A stretch of 37,925 nucleotides of DNA from JBKDZP01 sp047971315 (GTDB taxonomy: Bacteria; Bacillota_I; Bacilli_A; RF39; UBA660). Each line of letters opens with the position of its first letter. Position 1 is the stretch's first letter. Location of the stretch: positions 1 to 37,925 of the forward strand of contig JBKDZP010000010.1 of assembly GCA_047971315.1 (NCBI GenBank). The letters are read 5' to 3'. The position numbers and the translations under genes were made by a program. Positions 14,698-23,475 of the stretch are shown in pieces. The notes beneath the pieces were generated by a model. That model was not told the origin of the DNA. It saw nothing but the letters and a program-made list of their open reading frames with translations, and made no database searches.

Positions 14698-15989
14698 TGA
14701 AGTATATTTATGTAAAAGTAGAAGGAATAACTTGTGATCATTGTATTAAAAAAATAACAAAAGAGATTAAAAAAATTAACAATATAATTAATATTCAATT
14801 TGATAAAAATATTATTGAAATAGAATACAAAAGAAAAATAGATAAAAAACAATTAATTGAAAGTATTAATAATATTGACTATTATACAAATTTAAATATG
14901 ATTTCTGAGGATAAAAAATCATTAAAAAAAACAATGTCAATTTTAGATTTATTTAAAATTGCTTTAATAATAGTAATTTTTATATATATAATTAATAAAA
15001 TTTTTGGTTATAATATATTTAACACAATACCTATAATTAACACTAATACTACTTATATTATGCTTTTTGTAATGGGTTTATTAACTAGCATTCATTGTAT
15101 ATCAATGTGTGGAGCAATAAACCTTTTAGCAAGCACATCTATGTCAAAAAATTATAAAAAACCAGTACTATATAATTTAGGAAGACTTATATCATATACA
15201 TTTATTGGTGGAATTATAGGACTAGTAGGAAGTGTATTAACAATTAATTCAAATTTGCAAGGTGTATTTATAATATTTTCTTCCATTTTAATGATTATGA
15301 TGGCTTTTAATATGATGGGAATTATAAATTTCAAAATTAAATTACCTAAAATCTTTATAAATAAAACAAACAATTCTTTTATAATTGGTTTATTAAATGG
15401 TTTAATGCCATGTGGACCACTACAAACTATGCAAGTTTATGCACTTGTAACGGGGTCATTTTTTTATGGAGCATTATCTATGTTTTTATTTTGTTTAGGA
15501 ACAATACCATTAATGTTATTTATGGGGATGTTTTCTAATTTATTAAATAGAAAATATAAAAATATTTTAAATAAAATATCAATTACTTTAATAATTTTAT
15601 TATCGCTAGTAATGTTTAATAGAGGCTTATTAACTATGGGTTTTGATTTTAATAATATATTTAAAACTAATTATGATAATTATATACAAAGTGAACTTGT
15701 TGATGAGTATCAAGTAGTTGAATTTAATTTAAGTTATAGTGGTTATAAAGATATTGTAGTTCAAAAAGGAATATCCGTAAAAATGATAATTAATGCGACA
15801 AGTAGTACATTATCTGGATGTAATAATGGAATACTAATTAATGAGTTTGGTATAACTAAAAAATTAAAAATAGGTGAAAATATTATTATTTTTACACCTG
15901 AAAAAGTTGGTACATTTACATATACTTGTTGGATGGGTATGATTAAAAATACAATTAAAGTTGTGGATGATTCTAATTTTTTTAATTAA
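14697..15989 (+). CDS. HMA-SafE-cupredoxin fusion copper membrane protein
   Basis: A 430-residue three-part protein. Residues 1-70 are a heavy-metal-associated domain with GITCDHC (Cys13, Cys16). After a helix at about 80-100, residues about 115-320 form a SafE/DsbD-like six-helix membrane domain with SIHCISMCGAINLL and LNGLMPCGPLQTMQVYA, the paired half-repeats each carrying conserved Cys. Residues about 335-430 form a cupredoxin-like domain (VVEFNLSYSGYKDIVVQKG...TPEKVGTFTYTCWMGMIKNTI) with Cys ligands in SGC and TCWMG. The role is probably copper handling or export with CopA: an N-terminal chaperone domain, membrane passage, and an outer copper-binding domain. Similar fusions are found in Bacillota copper operons; the transport direction is not proven. 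Confidence 0.85.
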   Translation: MKYIYVKVEGITCDHCIKKITKEIKKINNIINIQFDKNIIEIEYKRKIDKKQLIESINNIDYYTNLNMISEDKKSLKKTMSILDLFKIALIIVIFIYIINKIFGYNIFNTIPIINTNTTYIMLFVMGLLTSIHCISMCGAINLLASTSMSKNYKKPVLYNLGRLISYTFIGGIIGLVGSVLTINSNLQGVFIIFSSILMIMMAFNMMGIINFKIKLPKIFINKTNNSFIIGLLNGLMPCGPLQTMQVYALVTGSFFYGALSMFLFCLGTIPLMLFMGMFSNLLNRKYKNILNKISITLIILLSLVMFNRGLLTMGFDFNNIFKTNYDNYIQSELVDEYQVVEFNLSYSGYKDIVVQKGISVKMIINATSSTLSGCNNGILINEFGITKKLKIGENIIIFTPEKVGTFTYTCWMGMIKNTIKVVDDSNFFN

Positions 15990-16001
15990 TGGGAGGATAA
16001 A

Positions 16002-18230
16002 ATGAAATCAGATGTATTAACAATAGAGGGGATGACATGTGCTGCATGTCAATCTGGAATTGAAAAAAAATTAAGAAAAATTACAGGTGTTACAAAAGCA
16101 AACGTAAATTTATTAGCTAAAAGGCTAGATTTAACTTTTGATTCAACTAAAATAAGCATTGAAGATATTATATTTATAATAAATGAAATGGGTTATAAGG
16201 CAATTTTAGAAGAAAGTTCAAAAATTGATTATAATAATGATTTGGAAATTAAAAGCTTGAAAAAAAGATTTATTTTATCATTAATTTTCACAGTACCACT
16301 TGTAATAATAGCAATGACTCCAATGGTTTTAATGCTTTTGAACTTGTCAGTACCAAGTATATTTGATATGATGAAATATGGAAGTCAAATAGCACTTCTT
16401 CAGCTAATGTTAGTAGTATCTATTATGATAATTAATTATAAATATTATAAAGTTGGATTTAAATCTTTATTAAATTTAAGTCCAAATATGGATAGTTTGA
16501 TAAGTATTGGTACCTTAACTGCTTTTCTATATGGAATATATGTTACTATTTTAATAATAAGTGGAGATATGAGTAATGAATTATATTTTGAAAGTGTAGG
16601 AGTTATATTAACTTTAATTACAATGGGAAAATATTTAGAAGCTAAATCAAAGTGCAAAACTTCTATGGCTATTAGTAAATTATTAAATTTAGCACCTAAG
16701 AAAGCAACAATAATTCGTGATGAAAAAGAAATAGTTATATTTGTAGAAGATATAATAATAGGAGATTTAATAGTTGTTAAACCTGGAGAAAAATTTAGTG
16801 TAGATGGAATAATAATGAATGGGTTTGCTACAATAGATGAATCAATGTTAACGGGTGAATCTATTCCAGTTGACAAAACGATTGGTGATAATGTGATAGG
16901 TGGAACCATTAATAAAAGTGGAAATGTAACATATAAAGCCAATAAGACTATAAATAATTCTACTTTAGCTGAAATAGTTAAATTAGTTGATAATGCACAA
17001 AAAGATAAAGCTCCAATTGCTGCTTTAGCAGATGTTGTATCAAGTTATTTTGTCCCAATAGTAATAGTAATTGCAATTTTATCTTCAATTTCTTGGTATA
17101 TATCAGGAGAATCAATTTCTTTTGTATTAACAATATTTGTATCAGTATTAATAATAGCTTGTCCTTGTGCTTTAGGACTAGCTACTCCAACTGCGATTAT
17201 GGTTTCAACCGGCAAAGGAGCAGAAAATGGTATTTTAATAAAAAGTGGTGAATCATTAGAAAATGCATATAAGATAAATACAGTTATCTTTGATAAAACT
17301 GGGACTATAACATATGGAAAACCAGTAGTTACAGATGTGATAACATTAAATGAAATGAGTGAAGAAGAAGTTATCAAGTTAGCTTTTTCACTTGAGAAAA
17401 AATCAGAACATCCACTTGGTTTAGCAATAATTAATAAAGCTAAGGAGATGGGGTTAAGTGAAGAAAATGTTGAAGAGTTTATTTCAATAAGTGGCTTTGG
17501 AGTAGAAGGAAAAGTAAATAGTAAATATTTATTAATTGGTAATAAAAAGTATATGGAAAAAAATAATATAGAAATTACTAATTTATCTAAAATTGATGAA
17601 TTTTCAAATGAAGGTAAAACACCAATTTACATATCAGTAAATAGCAAATTATCAAGTATTATTTGTATTAGAGATGAAATAAAAACAAATGCAAGTGATG
17701 TTGTAAAAACTCTTGAAAATAAAAATATCGAAGTTATAATGCTTACAGGAGATAATATGAAAACCTCAACAGCAATAGCAAATGAAGTTGGTATAAAAAG
17801 AGTAATTAGTGAAGTATTACCTCAAGAAAAACATGAAGTAATAAAAAATCTTAAATTAGAGGGTAAAAAAGTTGCTATGGTAGGAGATGGTATAAATGAT
17901 GCCATTGCCTTAGTAGAGTCTGATTTAGGAATAGCAATAGGGAATGGTACTGATATTGCTAATGAGACAGCTAATATTGTCCTTATGAAAGAAGATTTAT
18001 TTGGTGTTGTAAATATTATTGATTTAAGTAAAAGGACTATCATAAATATTAAACAGAATTTATTTTGGGCTTTTATTTATAATATTATTGGAATATTTTT
18101 TGCAAGTGGAGTATTTTATTTAATAGGAGGTCCATTATTAAATCCAATAGTATCTGGTTTTGCTATGGCAATGAGTTCAGTATCAGTACTAAGTAATACT
18201 TTAAGACTAAATAATATAAAGTTTAAATAA
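16002..18230 (+). CDS. copA: Copper-exporting P1B-type ATPase CopA
   Basis: A 742-residue P1B ATPase. One HMA domain has GMTCAAC (Cys13, Cys16). Membrane helices follow, with the CPC metal-transfer motif in IIACPCALGLATPTA. The actuator domain carries TGES, the phosphorylation motif is DKTGTITYGKP, the nucleotide-binding domain has SEHPLG, and the hinge reads MVGDGINDAIALVESDLGIAIGNGTD. All catalytic residues for Cu(I) export are present and the length is standard. The GGGAGG site lies 8 bases before the ATG and the gene follows the HMA-SafE gene by 12 bases, so it is cotranscribed under CsoR control. Confidence 0.96.
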   Translation: MKSDVLTIEGMTCAACQSGIEKKLRKITGVTKANVNLLAKRLDLTFDSTKISIEDIIFIINEMGYKAILEESSKIDYNNDLEIKSLKKRFILSLIFTVPLVIIAMTPMVLMLLNLSVPSIFDMMKYGSQIALLQLMLVVSIMIINYKYYKVGFKSLLNLSPNMDSLISIGTLTAFLYGIYVTILIISGDMSNELYFESVGVILTLITMGKYLEAKSKCKTSMAISKLLNLAPKKATIIRDEKEIVIFVEDIIIGDLIVVKPGEKFSVDGIIMNGFATIDESMLTGESIPVDKTIGDNVIGGTINKSGNVTYKANKTINNSTLAEIVKLVDNAQKDKAPIAALADVVSSYFVPIVIVIAILSSISWYISGESISFVLTIFVSVLIIACPCALGLATPTAIMVSTGKGAENGILIKSGESLENAYKINTVIFDKTGTITYGKPVVTDVITLNEMSEEEVIKLAFSLEKKSEHPLGLAIINKAKEMGLSEENVEEFISISGFGVEGKVNSKYLLIGNKKYMEKNNIEITNLSKIDEFSNEGKTPIYISVNSKLSSIICIRDEIKTNASDVVKTLENKNIEVIMLTGDNMKTSTAIANEVGIKRVISEVLPQEKHEVIKNLKLEGKKVAMVGDGINDAIALVESDLGIAIGNGTDIANETANIVLMKEDLFGVVNIIDLSKRTIINIKQNLFWAFIYNIIGIFFASGVFYLIGGPLLNPIVSGFAMAMSSVSVLSNTLRLNNIKFK

Positions 18231-18249
18231 AGGATTAAATTCTTTTTTA

Positions 18250-18278
18250 TTGATTTATTTAAAAGCATATGATAATAT
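18250..18278 (+). promoter_or_regulatory. Promoter of the 18303-20121 gene pair
   Basis: TTGATT (18250-18255), 17 bases, TAATAT (18273-18278). The predicted start of transcription lies at about 18285, so the ATG at 18303 fits better than the one at 18294. Confidence 0.5.
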
Positions 18279-18302
18279 AATTATACGATTGGGATGAGAA
18301 GT

Positions 18303-19667
18303 ATGACTAATTATGGAGTAAATAATTTATTAAAAAATGATTTAAACGTTGATTGCACATTATTATTTGATTTAAAAGATATAATCGATTATTGTTCAAT
18401 TAATTATAAAAATGAAATATACAAAAATTATTGTAATATTTATAATAATAAATTAAATGAATTTAAAATTTTTAATAGAAAAGAGTTTGACGGGTTTAGA
18501 AAAAAAATAATATTAGAACAAGGAAAATTTAAATTTTATATTATCAGATATTTAAAAGATACATTTGGTATTAAATCAAATCAAAGTATTGAAGAATTAA
18601 ATAAAATACAAAGCAATTTAGTTTCCATTTTCTCTGTTTCCTCTTTACAAAAACATGATGATCCAAGTATTTTCTTCTCAAAGTTAGGTGATATTCATAA
18701 GCAAATTTATTTTGCTAAATATAAAGAAATGGAAGAAAAAGTTATTATTTCTAAAGACCAATTAGTTTGTAATGACATAAAAAATGAAATAATAATTAGA
18801 ACAATTAATTCTTTAAGTATGTTGTATACAAATGATGTACGTAAGCTTATTTCTATTTTAAAGTCTGATGAGAATTCTTTTTCAAATATTGATAGTAGAG
18901 TACTAAATGGACTTGATTTGAAAAATTTAGAATTATATTTAATTAATGGGATGATGAAAGCTATTCAAAATAAAAATAACAAAGATGAAAACTTCAAACA
19001 AAGTAGCCAATATAAAAATCTACTTAATTGTATTGGAAAATTTGTTGAATCACAAAGTAACCAAAAAGCAATTAAAATTTGTAAAAAAACTAAAGATATA
19101 ATTGAGTCAGATATTTCATCATCATCAATTTTAAAATTTTATGATGATGAAGTAAACGTTAAAAAAGTAAATAATTATAATTGCGTAAATATTAAAGAAA
19201 CAGTTAATTTTGAACTATTTGATTTAAATACAAAAAAAGAATATATTGAATATTTAAGAAAAATAAGTCAATTTAATAATAGCTTCAATGGTATAAAAGA
19301 ACAAAAAGTTTTTAAACAAAAGATTGAATTATATTTCAATTTAGACTGTGAAAAAATATATGTTGGTAAAAATAAATTCGAAAGTTATGTTGGATTTCCT
19401 TTACAAAATGGTTTAGTAGTTTTTGATAAATTTTATGAAAATGAATCTACAAAAAGATTAGCTTATGATAATGCTGCTTATGTAATTTTAGAAGATGACT
19501 TAAAATCCTTAGAAAAAAATAGTAAAGCTGAAATACGTGAACTTATAAAAACTGGTATTATAAATGGTAAAGTTGTTGCTCATACTGACTCATGGGAAAG
19601 TGAGATCATCAATTTAGGTAATATGTCAAAAGAAGATTTATTAATTACATCTAAACTGGTAAGATAA
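18303..19667 (+). CDS. Uncharacterised 454-residue protein
   Basis: A soluble protein rich in Lys, Asn and Ile with no signal peptide or membrane helix. The N-terminal two thirds look helical (IIDYCSINYKNEIYKNYCNIYNNKLNEF, IGKFVESQSNQKAIKICKK). The C-terminal third has a compact beta-containing section (CEKIYVGKNKFESYVGFPLQNGLVVFDKFYENE) and ends with IRELIKTGIINGKVVAHTDSWESEII. I do not recognise a family. The next gene follows after one base and encodes a degenerate exonuclease-like protein; the two probably act together. ATG 18303 is chosen for its GGGATGAG leader; ATG 18294 is possible. Confidence 0.7.
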   Translation: MTNYGVNNLLKNDLNVDCTLLFDLKDIIDYCSINYKNEIYKNYCNIYNNKLNEFKIFNRKEFDGFRKKIILEQGKFKFYIIRYLKDTFGIKSNQSIEELNKIQSNLVSIFSVSSLQKHDDPSIFFSKLGDIHKQIYFAKYKEMEEKVIISKDQLVCNDIKNEIIIRTINSLSMLYTNDVRKLISILKSDENSFSNIDSRVLNGLDLKNLELYLINGMMKAIQNKNNKDENFKQSSQYKNLLNCIGKFVESQSNQKAIKICKKTKDIIESDISSSSILKFYDDEVNVKKVNNYNCVNIKETVNFELFDLNTKKEYIEYLRKISQFNNSFNGIKEQKVFKQKIELYFNLDCEKIYVGKNKFESYVGFPLQNGLVVFDKFYENESTKRLAYDNAAYVILEDDLKSLEKNSKAEIRELIKTGIINGKVVAHTDSWESEIINLGNMSKEDLLITSKLVR

Positions 19668-19668
19668 T

Positions 19669-20121
19669 ATGGAAAAATATATAATTTTGGAAATAATACC
19701 GACATCTACTTCGCCACTTAGTGGAGATATTATTCAATTAAGTGCAATCAAAATAGATGGTCTACAATTGATTGATAGATTTGATTATAGATTAGTAGAA
19801 AACAAAATTCAAATAAAGGATTTAGTTGATTTAATTGATTATGATAAAGATAATTTTATTTACAAAAACAGTACTGATGAAATTTTAAAATCTTTTAAAG
19901 AATGGGCAAATGATTTACCTTTTCTAATAATTTGTAATAATTATACAAAAAATTATTTAGTCAATTTTACTAATAAAATGGAATCTATTTTTGATAAACT
20001 AAATATGGAGTACAGTGATGATATAATTGATTTAGTAATTTCAAAATATAAATTAGAACCTAGTAATTATATTGTTGATTTGTTATATGAATCATTGATA
20101 TATGAAAGTAATATGAAATAA
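19669..20121 (+). CDS. Degenerate DnaQ-like (RNase T fold) protein
   Basis: A 150-residue protein whose first 30 residues, YIILEIIPTSTSPLSGDIIQLSAIKIDG, parallel the Exo I region of DEDD exonucleases (FVVLDLETTGLSP..DRIIEIGAVKVDG). The catalytic D-x-E has become E-x-I, and no clear HDxxD/HxAxxD motif occurs near the end, so nuclease activity is unlikely. The middle (FLIICNNYTKNYLVNF) keeps the beta-strand layout of the Exo II region. It is cotranscribed with the unknown gene upstream and may be a structural or binding partner. The fold call is by eye and moderately uncertain. Confidence 0.55.
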   Translation: MEKYIILEIIPTSTSPLSGDIIQLSAIKIDGLQLIDRFDYRLVENKIQIKDLVDLIDYDKDNFIYKNSTDEILKSFKEWANDLPFLIICNNYTKNYLVNFTNKMESIFDKLNMEYSDDIIDLVISKYKLEPSNYIVDLLYESLIYESNMK

Positions 20122-20142
20122 TTATTACTTTTTTTTATTAAG

Positions 20143-20649
20143 TTATAATTTACATTTTTTTACTATCTTTCCGGGGATTCCAACAACGGTTACATTATTT
20201 GGAATATCGGTTAATACTACAGCATTGGCTCCAATTTTTGAATTTTTACCAACTGTAATATTTCCTAATATTTTAGCACCTGCTCCTATTAAAACATTAT
20301 CTTCAATAGTTGGATGTCTTTTTGTTTTTATATTTTTAACACCACCAAGTGTTACACCATGATAAATTAAAACATTATCTTTTATAATAGTTGTTTCACC
20401 AATTACGACTCCTATTCCGTGATCTATAAAGAAATTTTTACCTATAATAGCTCCAGGGTGAATTTCAATTCCAGTTTTTCTTTTTGATTTTTCTGATAAA
20501 TATCGCGCTAGAAAGTAAAAATTTTTATTATATAAATAGTGTGATATTTTATAATAAATAAATGTTTTAAAAAAAGGATGAAGTATCGCTTCTCTAAGAC
20601 TATGTATTGATGGATCATTTTTTTTTATTGTTTTTAAAATATTAATCAT
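20143..20649 (-). CDS. cysE: Serine O-acetyltransferase
   Basis: A 168-residue CysE of the short Bacillota type, which makes O-acetylserine from serine and acetyl-CoA for cysteine synthesis. A helical N-terminus (to about 60) leads into a left-handed beta-helix of hexapeptide repeats: IEIHPGAIIGKNFFIDHGIGVVIGET, NVLIYHGVTLGG, KRHPTIEDNVLIGAGAKILGNITVG, ANAVVLTDIPNNVTVVGIPGKIV. The conserved Asp/His of IDHG and the RHP His are present. A GAGGTAA box precedes the ATG. No cysteine synthase lies nearby. It converges with the previous gene, with no strong hairpin between them, and I see no T-box in its upstream region. Confidence 0.95.
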   Translation of the reverse strand: MINILKTIKKNDPSIHSLREAILHPFFKTFIYYKISHYLYNKNFYFLARYLSEKSKRKTGIEIHPGAIIGKNFFIDHGIGVVIGETTIIKDNVLIYHGVTLGGVKNIKTKRHPTIEDNVLIGAGAKILGNITVGKNSKIGANAVVLTDIPNNVTVVGIPGKIVKKCKL

Positions 20650-20869
20650 TTTATTTACCTCTTTATATAATATGATACTATTTTTATATTGTTTTGGCTT
20701 TTGCTTTGAAAATTATTATCTTTATTATGAAAGAAATAAATATTAAATCCAATTTAATATTTATTTGATTAAAATATTTTGTAAGAGGTTTTATTAGATT
20801 ATTTTAATTTTGCTTATAATTTATCTAATTTTTTATAAAGTATTTGATTAAAAATTTAAAATTTGAGAT

Positions 20870-20898
20870 TTGATTTAAATTGCTGTTTTAGATATAGT
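20870..20898 (+). promoter_or_regulatory. Promoter of the adhesin-sortase pair
   Basis: TTGATT (20870-20875), 17 bases, TATAGT (20893-20898), then AAAGGAGG before the ATG at 20919. The remaining divergent gap (20650-20869) is AT-rich and shows no riboswitch or other feature I can name. Confidence 0.5.
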
Positions 20899-20918
20899 GC
20901 TTTCTAAAGGAGGCAATT

Positions 20919-23036
20919 ATGAAAAAAATATTTATTTTAGTTATTATATTATTTGGCATTGATAAAGTAAAAGCAGAGGTAGTATTAGATATTGATTATC
21001 AAGAAAATATATATGCCAATAAAGTAGAAAATGGTTTTGTACATAGTGGTAAGTTTGGACTTGTTTTTTTAAATGGTGCAAGTGTATATTGCTTAGATCC
21101 ATACAAATTAATAGGTAGTACATATAATGAAGATAATTCAATAAATGATTTAAGTTTTGATGAATTAAGATATACTAGTTTAGTTTCATATTTTGGATAT
21201 CATTTAAATAATGATATTTATTATTATATGGCAAGTCAGGAATTAATTTGGGAAAATATTTCTAAACAAGATGTTTATTGGACTACAAAAAAGAATGATG
21301 GTAGTTTAATAGATATTGAAGTATTTAAAAATAATATTTTGAATAAAATTGATAATTACTATCTTCTACCATCTTTTAATAGTGAAATTATAACTGGAAA
21401 TTATTATGAAGTAGTACAGTTAGTAGATACAAATAATGTTTTAGAAAATTATGAAATTATAAATGCTGGACTAAATGAAGTGTGGATTAATGGTAATACA
21501 TTAAATATTAAAATTTTATCATCCCATTTAACAGATATTAAATTAGTTAGAAAAGAAAATAGTGGCATAAGTAAATTTTATTCAGGTAATAGTAATGAAC
21601 AAAGGCTCGCGGATCTTAGATTACAAAGTTTTATTGAGTCACATATCTATGTAAAAGCGACTAATGACTATTCATCAAAAATTATGATTGAAAGATATGA
21701 TAAAGAATTAAATACAAAAATTACTGGAAAATTTAAATTTAAAATACAAAATTTTAGTACTGGAGAGTTTTTTAGTATTAATGATATAAATGAGTTTGAA
21801 ACTGATGATAATGGGAATTTTTATTCAGAATTCTATTTACCAAGTGGAGACTATCAGATTATTAATACTTCAGTTCCTAATGGTTATTTTTCCCCTAATA
21901 ATACTATTTTTATAATTTTGGAGCAAGAAAAATATTCTGAATTTTATAAGATTAATGATTATGTAAAGGAAGTAAAAGGGGTCATACAAATTGAAAGATT
22001 TTTTAATATGAGTTATTTAGATACTAAAGCAGAAGATATTAAAATCTTAGCAAAAAGATATGAGGTTTATGCTGAGGAAGATGTAAAAGACTTAATAGGA
22101 AATATTATTTACTACAAGAATCAACTAGTAGAAATAATAATACCAAATAATTACATTGTTATAAGTAGTAGATTACCATTAGGAAAATATTATATTTTAG
22201 AAAAAGAACTATCTTCAAATTATATTCCATTAGTTGATAAAGTTATTTTTAATCTTGAATATATTGATTTAACTATAGATACTGTTTTTGAATATAAAAT
22301 AATTAAAAGTAGTTATGATTATTTGAATTTAAATATAAATACTAATTTACAAACAAAAGATGGAATAGTTTTGTTAGATGGAATAGAATATGGGTTATAT
22401 GCAACAACAGATTTATGTTTTAATGATTATTGTATTTTTAAAAAAAATGATTTAATTTATAAATATAATTCTAATTATCAAGGAATACAACAATTACCTT
22501 ATGGAACTTATTATCTAAAAGAACTTTATAATTTTGAAATTTATGAGATTGATAATAGTTTATATTATTTTGAGTATAATGCAAGTAATAGTACTTTAAA
22601 TTATAATTTTATGAAGGAAAAACCTTATGGAAAATTAAGCGTTTTAGTAGTCGATCAATTTAATAATAATTTATCTAATGTAAAATTAAATATTTATGAT
22701 AAACATTATAGTTATTTATTTAGCAAATTTAGTGGAAAAAATGGTTTAGTAGAAATAGCAGATTTTGAAATGGGTCACTATTTATTAAAAGTTGATGAAG
22801 AATTATTTTATAGATCATTTTCTTTTACAAATAACGATACTTATTTTATTAAAGTAGTAATTAATAAAGAAGAAAAAGTGAATGTGGAAAACAAAAATGA
22901 TAAAGAAGAAATAGAAATTAATGTAGAAAATAAAATAACAGAATTAATTGCTTATCCAAATACTAGTGATAAAAAAGACATAACATTATTTTTATTGATA
23001 TTTTCACTTATTTATTATGCTAAAAAGAAAAATTAA
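20919..23036 (+). CDS. Sortase-anchored surface adhesin with thioester domain and SpaA/Cna-B repeats
   Basis: A 705-residue secreted wall protein. Signal peptide: residues 1-19 (MKKIFILVIILFGIDKVKA). A thioester domain follows, with Cys58 (SVYCLDPY) and Gln107 (ASQELIWENI) placed as the Cys-Gln pair that forms the internal thioester in Gram-positive adhesins and binds host amines. Four beta-rich SpaA/Cna-B-like domains follow at about 254-350, 354-455, 465-560 and 575-650; clear motifs include RLPLGKYYILEKE and LPYGTYYLKEL, with the Glu that closes isopeptide bonds. The C-terminus has YPNTS (679-683), a hydrophobic helix and KKK: a sortase signal with YPNTS in place of LPXTG. The sortase gene overlaps its 3' end. 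Confidence 0.85.
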   Translation: MKKIFILVIILFGIDKVKAEVVLDIDYQENIYANKVENGFVHSGKFGLVFLNGASVYCLDPYKLIGSTYNEDNSINDLSFDELRYTSLVSYFGYHLNNDIYYYMASQELIWENISKQDVYWTTKKNDGSLIDIEVFKNNILNKIDNYYLLPSFNSEIITGNYYEVVQLVDTNNVLENYEIINAGLNEVWINGNTLNIKILSSHLTDIKLVRKENSGISKFYSGNSNEQRLADLRLQSFIESHIYVKATNDYSSKIMIERYDKELNTKITGKFKFKIQNFSTGEFFSINDINEFETDDNGNFYSEFYLPSGDYQIINTSVPNGYFSPNNTIFIILEQEKYSEFYKINDYVKEVKGVIQIERFFNMSYLDTKAEDIKILAKRYEVYAEEDVKDLIGNIIYYKNQLVEIIIPNNYIVISSRLPLGKYYILEKELSSNYIPLVDKVIFNLEYIDLTIDTVFEYKIIKSSYDYLNLNINTNLQTKDGIVLLDGIEYGLYATTDLCFNDYCIFKKNDLIYKYNSNYQGIQQLPYGTYYLKELYNFEIYEIDNSLYYFEYNASNSTLNYNFMKEKPYGKLSVLVVDQFNNNLSNVKLNIYDKHYSYLFSKFSGKNGLVEIADFEMGHYLLKVDEELFYRSFSFTNNDTYFIKVVINKEEKVNVENKNDKEEIEINVENKITELIAYPNTSDKKDITLFLLIFSLIYYAKKKN

Positions 23037-23454
23037 TACGATTATTTTAATATTTATTATATGTAACTTTGTTAGATTTGATTTCAGTTATAACAATTTA
23101 GGATATATTAAAATTAAAAGATTGGGTATATATTGTAATATAGTAGAAGGTTTAAACCAATCTATAATTGATAAACAAGTAGTTGGATATTATAGACAAT
23201 GTGATAATTGTAAAACAATTCTAGCTGGTCATAGTATTAAAACAGTATTTTTAAATTTACATAATGTCGTAATTAATGATGAAATTGAAATATTTATAGA
23301 AGTTAAAAGCATTTATAAAGTTATTGATATAAAGGTAGTTGAAGCTACTAATACTTTTTATATAAATCAATATAATTTTAATGGAGTAATTCTTGTTACT
23401 TGTATGAAAGATAATAGTAAAAGATTATTAATATTTTGCGAGAAAAAAGAATGA
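23017..23454 (+). CDS. Dedicated sortase
   Basis: A 145-residue sortase with an N-terminal membrane helix (INTIILIFIICNFVRF). The catalytic triad is visible as His72 (ILAGHS), Cys129 (VILVTCMKD) and Arg136 (SKRLLIFCE). The small size and the TCMKD neighbourhood suggest a class D/E-like housekeeping or locus-specific enzyme; the class is uncertain. It overlaps the adhesin gene by 20 bases and is the only sortase seen, so it most likely recognises the adhesin's YPNTS signal. Its TGA stop lies inside the terminator hairpin. Confidence 0.88.
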   Translation: MLKRKINTIILIFIICNFVRFDFSYNNLGYIKIKRLGIYCNIVEGLNQSIIDKQVVGYYRQCDNCKTILAGHSIKTVFLNLHNVVINDEIEIFIEVKSIYKVIDIKVVEATNTFYINQYNFNGVILVTCMKDNSKRLLIFCEKKE

Positions 23455-23475
23455 TTTTATTTAATCATTCTTTAT
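23446..23475. terminator. Bidirectional terminator between convergent genes
   Basis: AAAGAATGATT (23446-23456) pairs perfectly with AATCATTCTTT (23463-23473), loop TTATTT. It overlaps the stops of both the sortase gene (plus) and the 23461 gene (minus). Confidence 0.85.

Noticed and set aside
15152..15373. Minus-strand ORFs inside the copper genes (also 16445-16942, 17045-17377, 17822-18043)
   Set aside because: They are antisense to strongly conserved domains and lack ribosome binding sites.
20650..20869. A T-box or other riboswitch upstream of cysE
   Set aside because: No T-box sequence, specifier stem or terminator/antiterminator pair could be found in this AT-rich gap.
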